DNA of 64,000 bases from Magicicada septendecula (lineage: Eukaryota > Arthropoda > Insecta > Hemiptera > Cicadidae). Positions 1 to 11,964 of this stretch are shown in pieces. Made by a program: the position numbers and the translations under genes. Positions within the stretch are counted from its first letter, which is position 1, and every line of letters begins with the position of its first letter. Below the pieces are notes generated by a model. That model was not told the DNA's origin. It saw only the letters and a list, made by a program, of their open reading frames with translations, and did not search any database. The stretch is from assembly GCA_034769895.1 (NCBI GenBank), contig CM068368.1:339535076-339599075 (forward strand), in the 5' to 3' direction.

Positions 1-891
1 TAAACCCATACTACCAAGGTTACAATCCAATGCACCACACGCTATGCCACGTTTGTTTATATAATATTGTTTAACTGTATTCACTAGCTTCGGTCGGCTG
101 TTAGAGCGAGCAAGCTTCTCCAGTCCGTCAGACGGCGACTGGGTGCTGTACGAAGCTACTGGAAGAGAAAATGGAAGGGTCGTTAAAGCTTTTCACGAGA
201 GGGGGGAAAAAGGAGATAGTTCTAAGTGGAGAAACGTTTTTTCCCCAAGGACGCTACCAGAGAAGAAAAAAACAGAATTGATCCTGTAATAGATCTAATA
301 ATAAACTGCAAGAGTTAAAAGTAGAATGGTTGATAAAGAGTCGAAAGGAACACAAGCGGAGGACAAAGTTACTATAAAAAGTAGAATATGAAAAAATAAA
401 TAATAAGGGGTAATAGCAGAAGTTACAACAAAAACTAGCTTCCTACATGCAACGGCTATAGAAAATATGGGAAAAATTCTTATACTTTTTCTTTAACTCT
501 TTTGCAGCGTTTATGTCTGACATCACCAGAAGGTGGTTTGACGATAAACCCTTTTCCTTTTCAGTGCATCCGGAATCATTTAATAAACTATTTTTTATTT
601 TTAGAATTTTACAAGAAATTTTCTTAGCCAATTGTAGTATATATTTATTGATCAGAGAATTTTTTAAAATTTTCAGTATTAGTCCTACATGCCCATGAAA
701 TTTTTTATGATGACCCACTCTGTAATTACGTTTTAGTGATTAACATAGTTATCAACAATATCTTTAAAAGCTCTCTGTGCTTGTTGCCTGTTGATACGAT
801 GCAAAACAAAATACAGTATTTATAATCTGTTGTATAATAGAATTTCCTGCTATTTCATACAGAGTTTATTTTTGTGTTTTTTGCATTCCAG
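1..891. other. non-coding flank
   Basis: I see no supported gene here. A less AT-rich patch at about 85-260 could be an exon or untranslated sequence, but I found no convincing splice sites or long reading frame in it. The short open frames at 443-718 and 513-698 overlap on opposite strands and look like chance. Confidence 0.4.
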
Positions 892-920
892 CTTCTGCAA
901 ATAGAGAAAGCGGACATGGA
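892..920 (+). CDS. candidate 29-nt microexon, host gene unknown
   Basis: A pyrimidine-rich tract ending in ttttttgcattccag stops at 891, and a consensus donor gtaagttc begins at 921, leaving a 29-nt exon. Frame 1 reads LLQIEKADM plus a split codon; a second frame is also open. The acceptor and donor are both close to consensus, which is rare by chance in such AT-rich DNA, but the exon has no neighbouring exon in the window to confirm a frame. The gene is not recognised. RNA evidence would be needed to call it real. Confidence 0.35.
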
Positions 921-1858
921 GTAAGTTCATGTCCACAATAATTATCAAGGTCATGGTTATGCACTACCTTTCTTTGAAACAAAATAAACATCAATCACAA
1001 CTTTATCGTGCAAACAACTTTTTGTGTCTACAAACGTCTTTTCAACAATTTACCAACAACGTAAATAAATGTCTCTTCATACACCTTTCAACATTGTTTA
1101 GAAATGAGTGTTTACACTGTACACATCAAACTGTTAACGCCAGCCAAATTGTAAGGCCGCTTAGACGTTATAGACAAGCAGGTATTTTTCAGAGCATATT
1201 TCTCTTGTCTATATCTTAAAAACCGTTTATTCACTCGAAATTTTATAGTTATCTTTTACGCTCTTCTATTTTCATTTTTTCTATGTTTGTTACATTCTCT
1301 ATGTTTTATTTTTGGCTTAGGAACGATTATGATAATGATTATACGTAGATCTCATTGTTTCCGATCATTGATTTAACACTTAAAAGCCTCGTTTTTAAAT
1401 CACTTATGACTACGAGTGTCTACTGATTGGTCTTCTTTTATTAAAAATTCCGTAATTTTATGTACTTTTTAAGTGTTTACATCGTTGGTCTTAACAGGGT
1501 ATCCCGTTAGTTTAACGTTTTCAACAGTGAAGACTTTTTAATTATTATGAATTACGTGTTTGGTGTCTTTACAAAAGAATTATTATACCTCGTGTTTCAA
1601 TCTTTACTCTTTGATTACTAAGTAATAATTTACACATTTATAATCTATATTTACTGCGATTGTTGGTCTGACTTCAGACATCTAATAATCTTTATTATGT
1701 GACAATACAAGTTCATTTTCAGGTAATAGTGGCACTTGGATTAACGGTAAAGCCAATACGTGTGTTAAATAACTTGTTCTTCAAAAAGCCATCATTCGTT
1801 TAGGTGTATCAGACGTTCGGATTTAGACAAAAAACAGACCACATATCTAAATACTTAC
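921..1858. other. non-coding, nothing recognised
   Basis: AT-rich sequence without a supported gene. The 929-1219 open frame has no homology I recognise. Confidence 0.4.
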
Positions 1859-1882
1859 CGGTCGACGTACAAATTATTGCGG
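1859..1882 (-). CDS. candidate 24-nt microexon on the minus strand
   Basis: On the minus strand a run of nine T followed by ttaatatattag forms an acceptor that ends at 1883, and the donor gtaagtattt begins at 1858. The 24 nt between keep the reading frame; one frame reads RNNLYVDR and another is also open. The acceptor is weaker than that at 892 because the region is AT-rich anyway. No other exon of the same gene is visible. Confidence 0.22.
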
Positions 1883-3268
1883 CTAATATATTAACAAAAA
1901 AAAAACAGATATTCCCAAAATATGTCACTCAAATAACTTTACGTGAATGAAATGTTTTATTTGATCGATTTAAGATCACTCTTAACATCACAGCCACTTA
2001 TAATATTAAAAAATATATATAAATGTTTCAAATAGTTTTATAATACTTTTTAAAATAATTACGTGTTGTTAAGTAATTGGTTTCATTAGGGTTACCAACG
2101 GATATTTGTTACTTGAAAACTGGTTATTTTTTAAGAGAATTTGTTTGTAGACTTTTGTGTTATTGTTTTTATGTAACTGTGTTTACTTGAACACAACTCC
2201 CATTTTGTGAATTTGAAATTCTGTTTAATTACTAAGGCGATGGAATCACGATATACATATACACACAGTCACATATATACAGTCTCACACATACACACGC
2301 ACATACACACACACATAGTGACAACACTGGTGGTGATTGGTCGGAGCAAGAAAATTAATGTGCGAAAATTAAAGTTTGAAAATGTAAAAAAATTGTTTTT
2401 TTAGTAAAATATTTCATACATAGATGGTAGACCTATACATTATTTGTGCTTATAACGGAAAGCTAAGTTTTTACAGACTTCTTCAAGTAGACACAAATTT
2501 TACAAATTAGTAAAGTGCCTTTATAAACAGAAGATATCACACTTAAAGAAACTAAGTATTAATATTCAAGTTAAAAAGGAAAATGCTTTTATAAATTAAA
2601 ACACTGTGCATGTGTACTTATTCTTAGTAATTGTAATTGTGGCATTTAACTAAAAACTGCATTCTTCAGTCGCTGACGGTTACATAACCTCAACAGAGAA
2701 CATGTTGCATCTATAGAGCATATAGTCTATTCACTGGAGAATAAGATTTGAATTCACTACAATGATGTACTTACTCACTACTTACAACTCACTACTTAGT
2801 GTAGTGTACTAAGACTGTGGATTTAAAAATATGGTCTACAAAAAATTCCAAGATTAAACGGTTCTCCTTGGAAAAACAGTGTTTCTTAAACGCACAAATA
2901 CACATACGAAGGATTACTTTGTACTTTTGACGTGTTCAACGTCTGAATGTTTCACTGGTTTGTAGTGAGGATGTACAACTCGGAAAATATTCTCGTCTAT
3001 GGTAGAAGAAAAAAGAAAATTTAGTCAAGAAATAAAGGCACATAATCTACCGGAACCATTCAGTTATGAAGACATCCTAATTCCATTAATATAACAGTCT
3101 AGTGTTATAAACTGTAAGTTAATTGTTACTACTCTCTAACACTAGTCATAACTAAGAACGCCTTGATCTGTACACAGATTTCTGTGATAGTCATCAGTCT
3201 GTTGACAGGAAATTCCAGAACACAGATACCTCACGGTATAGGCTACGCCTACTGCCTACTCCCAGAAT
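1883..3268. other. non-coding, includes CA-rich tract
   Basis: No gene seen. About 2250-2316 is a degenerate (CA)n/(TA)n simple repeat. At 2770-2815 the 12-mer actcactactta occurs twice in tandem. Confidence 0.4.
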
Positions 3269-3849
3269 GTTCACAGTACGTCGTCACAGTACCAACAGAG
3301 CAAGACGAGCCACATCGTCTGTTCACAGTACGTCGTCACAGATACCAACAGAGCAAGACGAGCCACATCGTCTGTTCACAGTACGTCGTCACAGATACCA
3401 ACAGAGCAAGACGAGCCAAATCGTCTGTTCACAGTACGTCGTCACAGATACCAACAGAGCAAGACGAGCCACATCGTCTGTTCACAGTACGTCGTCACAG
3501 ATACCAACAGAGCAAGACGAGCCACATCGTCTGTTCACAGTACGTCGTCACAGATACCAACAGAGCAAGACGAGCCACATCGTCTGTTCACAGTACGTCG
3601 TCACAGATACCAACAGAGCAAGACGAGCCACATCGTCTGTTCACAGTACGTCGTCACAGATACCAACAGAGCAAGACCAGCCACATCGTCTGTTCACAGT
3701 ACGTCGTCACAGATACCAACAGAGCAAGACGAGCCACATCGTCTGTTCACAGTACGTCGTCACAGATACCAACAGAGCAAGACGAGCCACATCGTCTGTT
3801 CACAGTACGTCGTCACAGATACCAACAGAGCAAGACCAGCCACATCGTC
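3269..3849 (+). repeat. 53-bp minisatellite, 11 units
   Basis: Eleven head-to-tail units starting with gttcacagtacgtcgtcaca are nearly identical. Unit 1 is 52 bp and the others 53 bp. Visible variants are a C-to-A change in unit 3 (gccaaatcg) and a shared G-to-C change in units 8 and 11 (gaccagcc), so units have been copied within the array. The unit holds no stop codon in any of the three plus-strand frames, so reading frames of 201 and 249 codons cross it. Because 53 is not a multiple of three, each frame cycles through all three readings. I consider it non-coding satellite DNA. Confidence 0.95.
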
Positions 3850-5675
3850 ATAATTTTATCGGTCACCTTTAGGATTTCTCGGTTAGTGCATCTATCCTTA
3901 GTGACTGACTAGATGAGATCGTTTACACATTTTGTATGACCGTAAGGTCCGACCGACTTCCTAACGGTCGGCTGCTTTCATGTTCAGGAGAGGTGACCGT
4001 ATGATTTCTTTGCTAGATGATCTTAAAACCTGCTACTAGGGAAATTAAGTCGCTCCTAACGATAGAAAATCAAAGCAATTTAGTCAAATAAATTCAATAC
4101 CTACCTCTAACTCCAATCATTATCTCTATCTCTGTCCTCCGTCCTTCACTGTTTCTGTATTTGTAGTGAATAACTACTACACCAGTAACTAAGAGAAATT
4201 TAGAAAATATCGGGTTCTCGTGCCAAGTGCAAATACACGTCCCTGCGTATCACTGCACTAGAAACTCGGTTATTCTTCCGATCACGCAATTCAAATTCAC
4301 AGTTGTCATTTACCGCTAGATGCATATTCGTAGAACAAAAATAGAACAAACTTTTATCCACATGCATAGAATATTTTACTTCTTGTATACTTCGTACTAT
4401 AGTACGACTTCTTGTTTAGATGTTACCAATACTTTGTTACCTCAAAATAAAAAAATACATTGACATGGATGTTGAATGGAGACCACCCTGTGTATATGTA
4501 GTGGTATGTACCACATCAACTTTCTAGCTAATACCTGTCTCGTATGAAGTTTTGAGATAACTTAGGCCTACCTTTTTTCGATGAATTCCTCCAAACAATG
4601 TCTATACTCGACAGTTATTTACCCAAATAGCCTTCCATTAACATCTATTTTGATTTTCTTCCTGATTTACCGATTTTAGATCCTCCTTTCGATATACCTT
4701 TAAATTTCTGATATTCTCCTCGGAGATAAACCTTTAATCAGCTGAAGATCTTGTCACTCACAATCTGACTATATTGTTACGATATTGTTATTCTCAGTTC
4801 TTGAAACAACACACCTCACAATCAGCGTCTCTGATTCAATTTCATATTAACGTCTTACTGATATGGTGTTATGTCACTATCGGCTTACAAAACAAACTAC
4901 AGTATGGGTATCCTTTTTTTGTCATATGTATCCATCGTACTTTCTGATAATTATTATTAAAATAATTTGTGACTACGTTTGCATGCTTGTCGTCTCCAGC
5001 ATTTACGTACCGACAAACGGCATAGTTATTTTCTCTTTTCCCAGAAAATTTGAATCGCTTCTAGTGTGGCGAAGTAAACTAAACGAACATTGTACACAGC
5101 TAATAATGTTAATTTCCTTTGGTCACTTTAAATGAAAGTTTAACAGGGTATTAAGAATATACTTATTCTGATAGTTTGTTTTTATTATTGACTTTTATTG
5201 ACAACTCATAAAAGCCTATTCATCATATTTTCTGAGATTGTTTGTAATGTTACCTAATAATGAAAACGTTACAATTTGGAAATCGCCCAAAAGGAATTTA
5301 TAGAATTTTAGTTCTTCAGAACTATACGCAGTGTGTTAAATTTCCCTGCCTGCTACTAACACCACACTATCAGTCTTGCTGAGTACATTGCTCCTAGGAC
5401 GTAAAAATTGTTGCTTAGCACAAGACTCGTTTCGCAATCGTAACTTTGTTTCTGTTATTTTATAAGCGGTAGTTAGAATGAAACGCGACAGGTAAACTAA
5501 CGTTATAAATCAGCATTACTGCCAGTTAAGTTACTTTTATTACTGGAATTGGAACAGCGTTACATTTGTCAGACTTAACCGCACTGTCTGCGTTTAAAAG
5601 TCAAACTATTGAAAATAAAATTTACTGATATTGTAGCTCATATAAGATATTATTTTATTTGCTCCTTTAAAACTT
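3850..5675. other. non-coding, nothing recognised
   Basis: No supported gene or transposon. The 4863-5135 open frame is AT-driven and lacks recognisable domains or splice context. Confidence 0.4.
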
Positions 5676-5822
5676 TACAGTATCTGCAAAAAATAAAAAT
5701 ACAGTATCTTTGGAGTATCTGTACTGTATATTTTGATACAGAGATACAGTATCAGTAGGCTATTTTTCTTTTAATACATAGATACACAATATTGTATCTA
5801 TAAAAATACAGTACCTGCATTT
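5676..5822. repeat. cluster of palindromic tacagtatc / gatactgta motifs
   Basis: The words acagtatct, gtatctgtactgta and gatacagagatacagtatc recur in both orientations within 150 bp, giving several overlapping inverted repeats. This may be a decayed transposon end (such inverted motifs occur in hAT-type elements), but no transposase is adjacent and the family is not certain. Confidence 0.4.
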
Positions 5823-8800
5823 CCTACAATGTTTTTAAACACACATGCACACATGTATTTACGTAAAGACGTGTGTATTATATACATATTAGTCTGGATA
5901 TTTTTGCGGGTGCAATATGTGTTATTTTGTTGCTTAGTAGCTTACGTTTGAGTTACTCGTTTACACTGATAATGGTTCTTTGTGCTCTAATATTCCAATA
6001 CAGTCCTGCGTACCAGTCTTCTGGAACAGGACGTGTAAATAACGTAGACTAATCGTATCACTTGGATCCTGAATAGATCTTGAAGTTTTCTTCAAATTCG
6101 TAGGCTCTTAAAGATAGAAATTTTACATGATTCACCATTAATAGAGCTTGTCACTTGATCCGGATCTGACTTGTACGTCTAAATAAAGTGTTCTAAGTTG
6201 ATAGCTGATGTATTCTGACAACAGACTATTACTTTTTACGAATGTGCTTACAAGATTGATGTAGTATGAAATAATGACAGTTTGACGGCCCTAAATGAGA
6301 AAAATACTGAAATGAACAAGAAGAAGCGACTGTAATATCTCTTAGATATGTAGTAATTAAGAAAGCAATTATTTTTCTAAATCAGTTACTATTTTTTTCT
6401 TTACACCTGAATTTCACGTGAGTTCATCAGGTGTCATCTGAGAATACATACACATACAGAACACATACAAAATACACAAAATAGAAAATAGAAAATGGTT
6501 GGAGGCCGCGCTGTAGAGAATAGTACAGTCCCCGACACATGGAAAACAACGAATTTAAAACCATGGAAAACAATGAATTTAAAACATGAAAAAATATTAC
6601 AGAAAAAACTACAAAAATGCAGTTGTAATGATACAGACATTAGCGATAAATGTAACCATCTCTTTGATCAAGAAAGACACATAAATAACAAATATTTTTC
6701 TCTCCCAAAAATAGAAGACCTGAGAAGAATGGGAGATGTAAATACAAAAGATTTTTAAGGGAATTAACTATGTAGAATACAGAGGGAACACAGGAGAATT
6801 TTATATAGGCCTACTTTCACGTACACAGTTCAAAGCGTATGCATTTTTAATAGTGTCTATGCGCTTAACGAACTGTAGGCAGTGGTATAATTGTACTACA
6901 TTGGTAGGTTAATACAGTTAATTGCGTATTACAAATTAGTTTAAGAAAGTCTTGTAATTGGAAAGAAAAAAATGGTTAGGAAATAATCATTTTAGTCCAC
7001 ACAAATGAACGTCTCAACAGTTTACAAATAATCTTTTACATTCCAGTAAATGTTTCGGTGTACTATTTCGTTCTCTAACCCAGAAAAGCTTAAAGCTATG
7101 GTTTACATCGTCATAATAGATTTTTATTTTGAGTAAAATAAATGAATCTCATGGTGAACTCCAGTTTAACAGATTTTGTTTCCTTCATTGTACCTATCAA
7201 TTCCAGTAGGCCTATGCGAAGCTTGAGCTAAAGAGTCGGACCCATGCAATGGCGTATCTGTGATCCCACCCTTGCTCTCTCTCAGTCTAAATAAAAAAAT
7301 TTTAAACTTGTAAGATTAATTCACTTACTATTAAGAACATCCATGGAGTTGATTATGCAGAAATAGTGTAAGAAAGTTTTTGAATATGGCTAGTTCAGAT
7401 TTAAAAACAAAGATGCTAACTGCAAAACTCCAGAAGTTGAATTTGGACTTCCATTTTTTTAAATCGGTTCTTAGCATTCTGAAAAGTTGTACTTTCCTTT
7501 GAAGAAAAAGGCTTCAATCTATTAACCCCTCAACCTTCTAGGACAAACCCAGAAACGTGTACAACAAATTTTTTGCTTAATTTAGAAAAAATAATTGCTT
7601 GGAAAGTCAGAGTGTTTAGTGGAAGATCAGCTTGGCGTAGTGTGAATTAATAATATGTTCTTTCAGCGAACAGACACTATTTATTTGAAACACTCGATGC
7701 GGCGGCGGTCGCGGGCCTGTGTGTGTATCCACTTTCTCTCGGCCACTTTCTAAACTAAGGCGTGTTTATGAAGACTGTTTTGCATTTTTGTAAATGGCTA
7801 TTACAAAACGTTACGACACGTTGTTTGCGCTTTTACTACAAATAAATATCAGTCTTTGTTCGAAAATTATCTTTTCCTTGAACTATCGATCATTTTCTGC
7901 TAACCATTTGCATAGCTGGTAACAAAATGCTATATTTCACTTTACTCAGCACCTATTTTATTTACACATACTTTAGTTTTTTCGGAGCAAAAAAGTCATG
8001 TGATTGATTAAGTCAAGTGATCCGTGCATGAAAACTAAAGTGCCTGGATGATCATACGGTGGCTTAATATCCGAGACCTCTACGCTCACAAGACAGGCTG
8101 AAGATTAAGATATCAGTATTAAGATTTCAGGTTTCAAAAAGTAAAGAAGTGAATAATGTTTCAGTTTTCGTACAATCAAGGAAACGTTTGGCTCTTAGGT
8201 TGATGTAGTCAGATATACTCAACATACTCAACATAGATACTTCATCACAAAGCGAATGCAGTTTGTTTCAACAGAAGACATTATATACACTTAGTTAACT
8301 TTACTTTTATCAACAGTCATGTTTATTTCATCAACAGTTATATTATATAGAGGCATATACATAATAAATGATAAAACTATTAACCGATTTATTTACATTA
8401 TCATAATATTTGTAATAATAATTGCTTCAAAGGAAAATTTCATTTTTCAATAAAATTATTATTATCAAATATAATTATTGGAACTTTAATTATTAGTGTT
8501 ATAGGTCAGTATGTCACTTTTATTATTAAAGTTTTCCCCTATACAGGTAGGAGTTTAAAAATGAATTTGTGACTGATGTATTATTTAGAAACAACGTGTT
8601 TTATATATATCAGTTCTATATATTTAATACAATTAACACTGCATTATGAATTAAATAGTAATTTTAATATTAGAGAAACCTTGGGCAGAACATTAAACTT
8701 GCCCTATATAATATAATATATACTGCATTATAATATTTACTGTAAAAATAACAAGAATTTAGTATGTCAATTATTGTTTAATGTAAAGGAAAAAGAAAAG

Positions 8801-9924
8801 TGAACTATGGTCCGTTCTGCCCCGGCCTATGGGTTGTTATCTTTTTTACTTAAAATACAATGGCTTATTAAACTGCATTGGTCTTTCATTTATCTTGCAT
8901 TATGTTGACATCGTTAACCTATGTTTGATTGTTTGCACATCAAGCACTTGCCTGAAATTAAAAAAAAAAACTTCAGAAATTAACTGAAAAATTCACAAAT
9001 GAGAATGGTATCTTCTCTAGACTATCCACTCCGGCAGATGAGTTACATCTCCATTTGTTTTTTCAAACTATCCACCCCTTATCTGATGCAGAACAAAGTC
9101 CATTAGAGTAACGACAATTTGTGTCTTCTCCATATCACATTCATTGTTTCTTCAGACACTGAGTATATTATGTCAGTAGTTGTTTTCTTATCTTTATGGC
9201 TATTAATTTTTTTGTCTTTATAGATATTTCCTTCTTCTCTTGATTTCTTTTCGTCCTTACCAATGTTCATTTGAAGTTCACGTATAAAATCAAAGATTTA
9301 GAATTTCTGTCCTACATGTTTCGATTAGTTTTTGTGTTTTGCTTTCTTTCAACTTCTGTGCAGCCATAATATTCTTTACAGACACGCTTCAGAATTGCTA
9401 CGAGATAATGGTACTATACTTGGTTTTAAATTGGAATGGGATTGGAGTTCAGGAACATTGTTGTCAGACTGTGTCGTGTCTAGCGTCTATAGCAAACTTA
9501 CAATTTGACTCTTATTACACTTCTCCGCTTTTCTTGTAATTTTACTAATAATATATAATGTACATTCAAGTCAGAATGCCTATATGCAAGTTAATGTCTA
9601 CCATTGAATTATAATTTAGACAAACTAGAAATATTGGAAACACGAAAAAATTGTTTCTTGTGGTTTTGAAAAGCCAGATGTTGAGGGATTGTTTTGTAAG
9701 GGTGTCAATTGAACTGCACCAGCCATCTTGTGGTATTCTCCATCGGAAGATGTTGATGGCACAGGAAGTTGAAACGTTTCAGATGTTGATTGTTTATCTA
9801 GGCCTACTAGATCTATAACTTATTCATCAACATTGTATTCTCCATTGTTCCCTTGGTTTTTTCCATTTCAAGCTCCCCTTTTTTTCTTACCGGAGAATCA
9901 TAAAAAGAAGACTTTTGCATCATG
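5823..9924. other. non-coding, nothing firmly recognised
   Basis: Four kilobases without a supported gene. A short GC-rich stretch lies at 7694-7745. The 6434-6758 overlapping opposite-strand frames and the 9339-9539 frame show no family features. Confidence 0.4.
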
Positions 9925-11064
9925 TTAGCCTGTCACTCGGAAACCGTTGATTGACATTTGAGCAGTTTGGCATCTGATGTAGGCTTTCCCAAACAACTCC
10001 ATTACTTCATAGGCATAGACAGGACGATCATGTGCCTCATTCACTGCCTGATTTCCTCATTGAAGTAGGTTTTTAGAGGACCCATGAAAGTCTTATCCAA
10101 GGGTTGTATCTTGTGAGATGAGTGTGGAGGAAGGGAAAGAATTGTAATGTGATTTTCCCTAGCCAAGTCAATCATATCAATGTTCTGGGTATGGCTGAAA
10201 TGATCATCCAAGATTATTAGCACAGTCTTGTTCTTTGTAGGCTTGGGAAACTGTATAAAGTGCTCAAACCACTTGGTAAAATTATTGGTCTGGACACACC
10301 CTAAGGTGTGGGCTGTAAAAATTGTTCCCGGTGAAGCTCCTCTTTGTAGTTGGTTATTCATATTTTTCTTGTAAATTTGACTGGGGGGGGGGAGAAATGA
10401 ACCAGCAGCATTCATACATACAACAATTGTAATAATTAGCGCTCCACATTCAGCAGATGTCTACGCAGCTACCTGTCTTTTACCACGCAGCCCAATTACT
10501 TTTGGTATTTTTGACTGAATAATCGTGATCATCTAGGTTGTAGATTCTTACAGGAGTGTATTTTTATTTGTCTTAAATGTCTTCAAGAAGGTTAAAAAAC
10601 TTTGCAGCGTTTTCTTTGTTAAAGCCAAAGGCTCTTGAGTAGGATGTTCCGGTAGGCTTTCTTTCCGAAAGTTTCTTTTTATGGCGTTTGGGAAAAAGAG
10701 TCACCCATTTGTTTCCAACCATTTCATCGTTGAAAGGATGGTTAATATTGTTCCTTTGAGCTAGCTGTAGTCATTCTTTGCAAGTTTCTACGGATAAGCC
10801 CAAAAAAAGACGCTTCCATAGCTAAGCAATTTTGAACTAATTCCTCCTCCAGTTCTTTGCACAAAACTGTAGGCCTACCAACTTTCGTTTGTGCTGCTTC
10901 CAGGGGGATTTCATATTTTTGTTTTTCCAACCTTTGAAGTGTCGTTCTAGGTACGTTATGCATTTTACTGGCTTTCTTCAAGCCTAACTTCTTTTTCTAA
11001 CAGCATCAATCTCATTTGCCATGTCTGCCGAGGACCAGGATCTTAACTTTTTAGTTTTCGCCAT
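9925..11064 (-). pseudogene. pogo/Tigger-like transposase pseudogene
   Basis: Reading the minus strand from an ATG at 11064, pieces of one transposase follow in order across several frames. First come an N-terminal MAKTKKLRSW segment and a Pipsqueak-type helix-turn-helix (VPRTTLQR). A linker (GRPTVLCKELEEELVQ) leads to the middle region with a Gly-Phe-Asn-Lys-Glu-Asn motif and a YNLD segment carrying the first catalytic Asp. The second catalytic block has ILDDHFSH followed by LPPHSSHKIQPLD, and a C-terminal block contains ELFGKAY and NGFRVTG. These are hallmarks of DDE_1 transposases, which cut and paste DNA flanked by TA. Breaks include frameshifts near 10990 and 10760, stops in the middle region near 10575 and 10465, and a stop or frame change near 10041. 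The coding relic spans about 380 codons, near full length, so it is an old copy. I could not find its terminal inverted repeats. Confidence 0.85.
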
Positions 11065-11084
11065 CCTGTAGTCAAGGAATCTGC

Positions 11085-11301
11085 AACAGAATTCCAAGAG
11101 GATAAGACTTTTATTAACAAAAACTCAGTCAAGGAGTTTTAACATTTCAAAATAGGGGGCCCGCTATAAGAACCTTGAACGAATACGGGAGCCCGGGTTA
11201 CGCACCCGCGATTTTTGTTTTCCAAAACACAACTTTTTAACCGGACGTGTAAAGTAATCGGCAATATCATAAATTTATAGCTCTTATAATTTCATTTAAG
11301 A

Positions 11302-11332
<31 letters not shown>

Positions 11333-11357
11333 TTTATTTATTTATTTATTAGGACTT
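11085..11357 (-). other. possible 5' intron of the transposase relic
   Basis: On the minus strand a strong donor (caag/gtaagtcc) at 11357 lies upstream of the transposase ATG, and an acceptor (ttctgttgcag) ends at about 11085, 20 nt before the ATG at 11064. The pair would define an intron in a 5' leader. This is inferred from splice motifs only. Confidence 0.2.
11303..11352. repeat. (AT)n and (TTTA)n simple repeat
   Basis: An uninterrupted stretch of alternating A and T followed by three to four ttta units. Confidence 0.9.
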
Positions 11358-11900
11358 ACCTTGTGATAATTTAATGAATTTACAAACACTGAAAAAACTT
11401 CCACGTTCACCAATATGGACAATGGCCGACTGAACGGTAACAGTTTAAGTTGACAACTCCAATGCACGGGAGGTATGTGGCCATATACAGAACTATTAGT
11501 TTAAAGTGATTCCGATAGAAGACAGCACTACGCAGAGTCAGTAGAACGGGTGCCCGGGTATTGGGCACTTTCCTCTACTAATGTAATCAGGTGAATCTCG
11601 GGAAAGAACAGAATATTCTATTTTTGTTAATCAGTAAGTGGCGCAAGATAGTGAGAACTGGCAGAGCTTCATAACAGAGACTATTGGGTCTTCCTGCTCT
11701 TCCGTGATCGCTGCGAGTTGGTAACAAAATGATAAATTAGAGCTCATTACATTTTCCAGCAAGATGTTATAAGTTTTTATATAGTTTTTCTATAGTTGTG
11801 TTTAACTTTGAAGGTTGGCGGTGGTTTATTTTTTTTGACGGTTTACGCTTGTTAGTCAACAAATGTCGAGTAGGGTTCAGTTTGTATTTATTGAATTAGT
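11353..11900. other. non-coding, GC-rich near-repeat
   Basis: No gene seen. The 15-mer acgggagcccgggtt near 11191 recurs with two changes as acgggtgcccgggta near 11547; this could mark transposon ends but is too short to assign. Confidence 0.3.
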
Positions 11901-11964
11901 TTAACTTACACCTGACGACTACCACTGGTGCTTTATCGGCCGAAATGTTGTGTGGTAAAGTTAA
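11901..11964 (+). ncRNA. type-I hammerhead-ribozyme-like relic
   Basis: The core box CTGACGA (11912-11918) and GAAA (11942-11945) are present in the order and spacing of a hammerhead ribozyme. The flanks pair as an open stem I: ttaacttacac (11901-11911) against gtggtaaagttaa (11952-11964), with small bulges. The GAAATGTTGT segment could form the two-base-pair stem III typical of hammerheads found in Penelope-like retroelements. Stem II is poor, and the nucleotide expected at the cleavage site is missing or G, so it is probably inactive. No reverse transcriptase is adjacent, so it would be an orphan remnant. Confidence 0.3.

Noticed and set aside
3269..3849. CRISPR-like array
   Set aside because: Units are contiguous with no unique spacers, and the DNA is eukaryotic.
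3163..3912. 249-codon repeat protein
   Set aside because: Created by a stop-free minisatellite whose unit is not a multiple of three; no start, signal or domain evidence.
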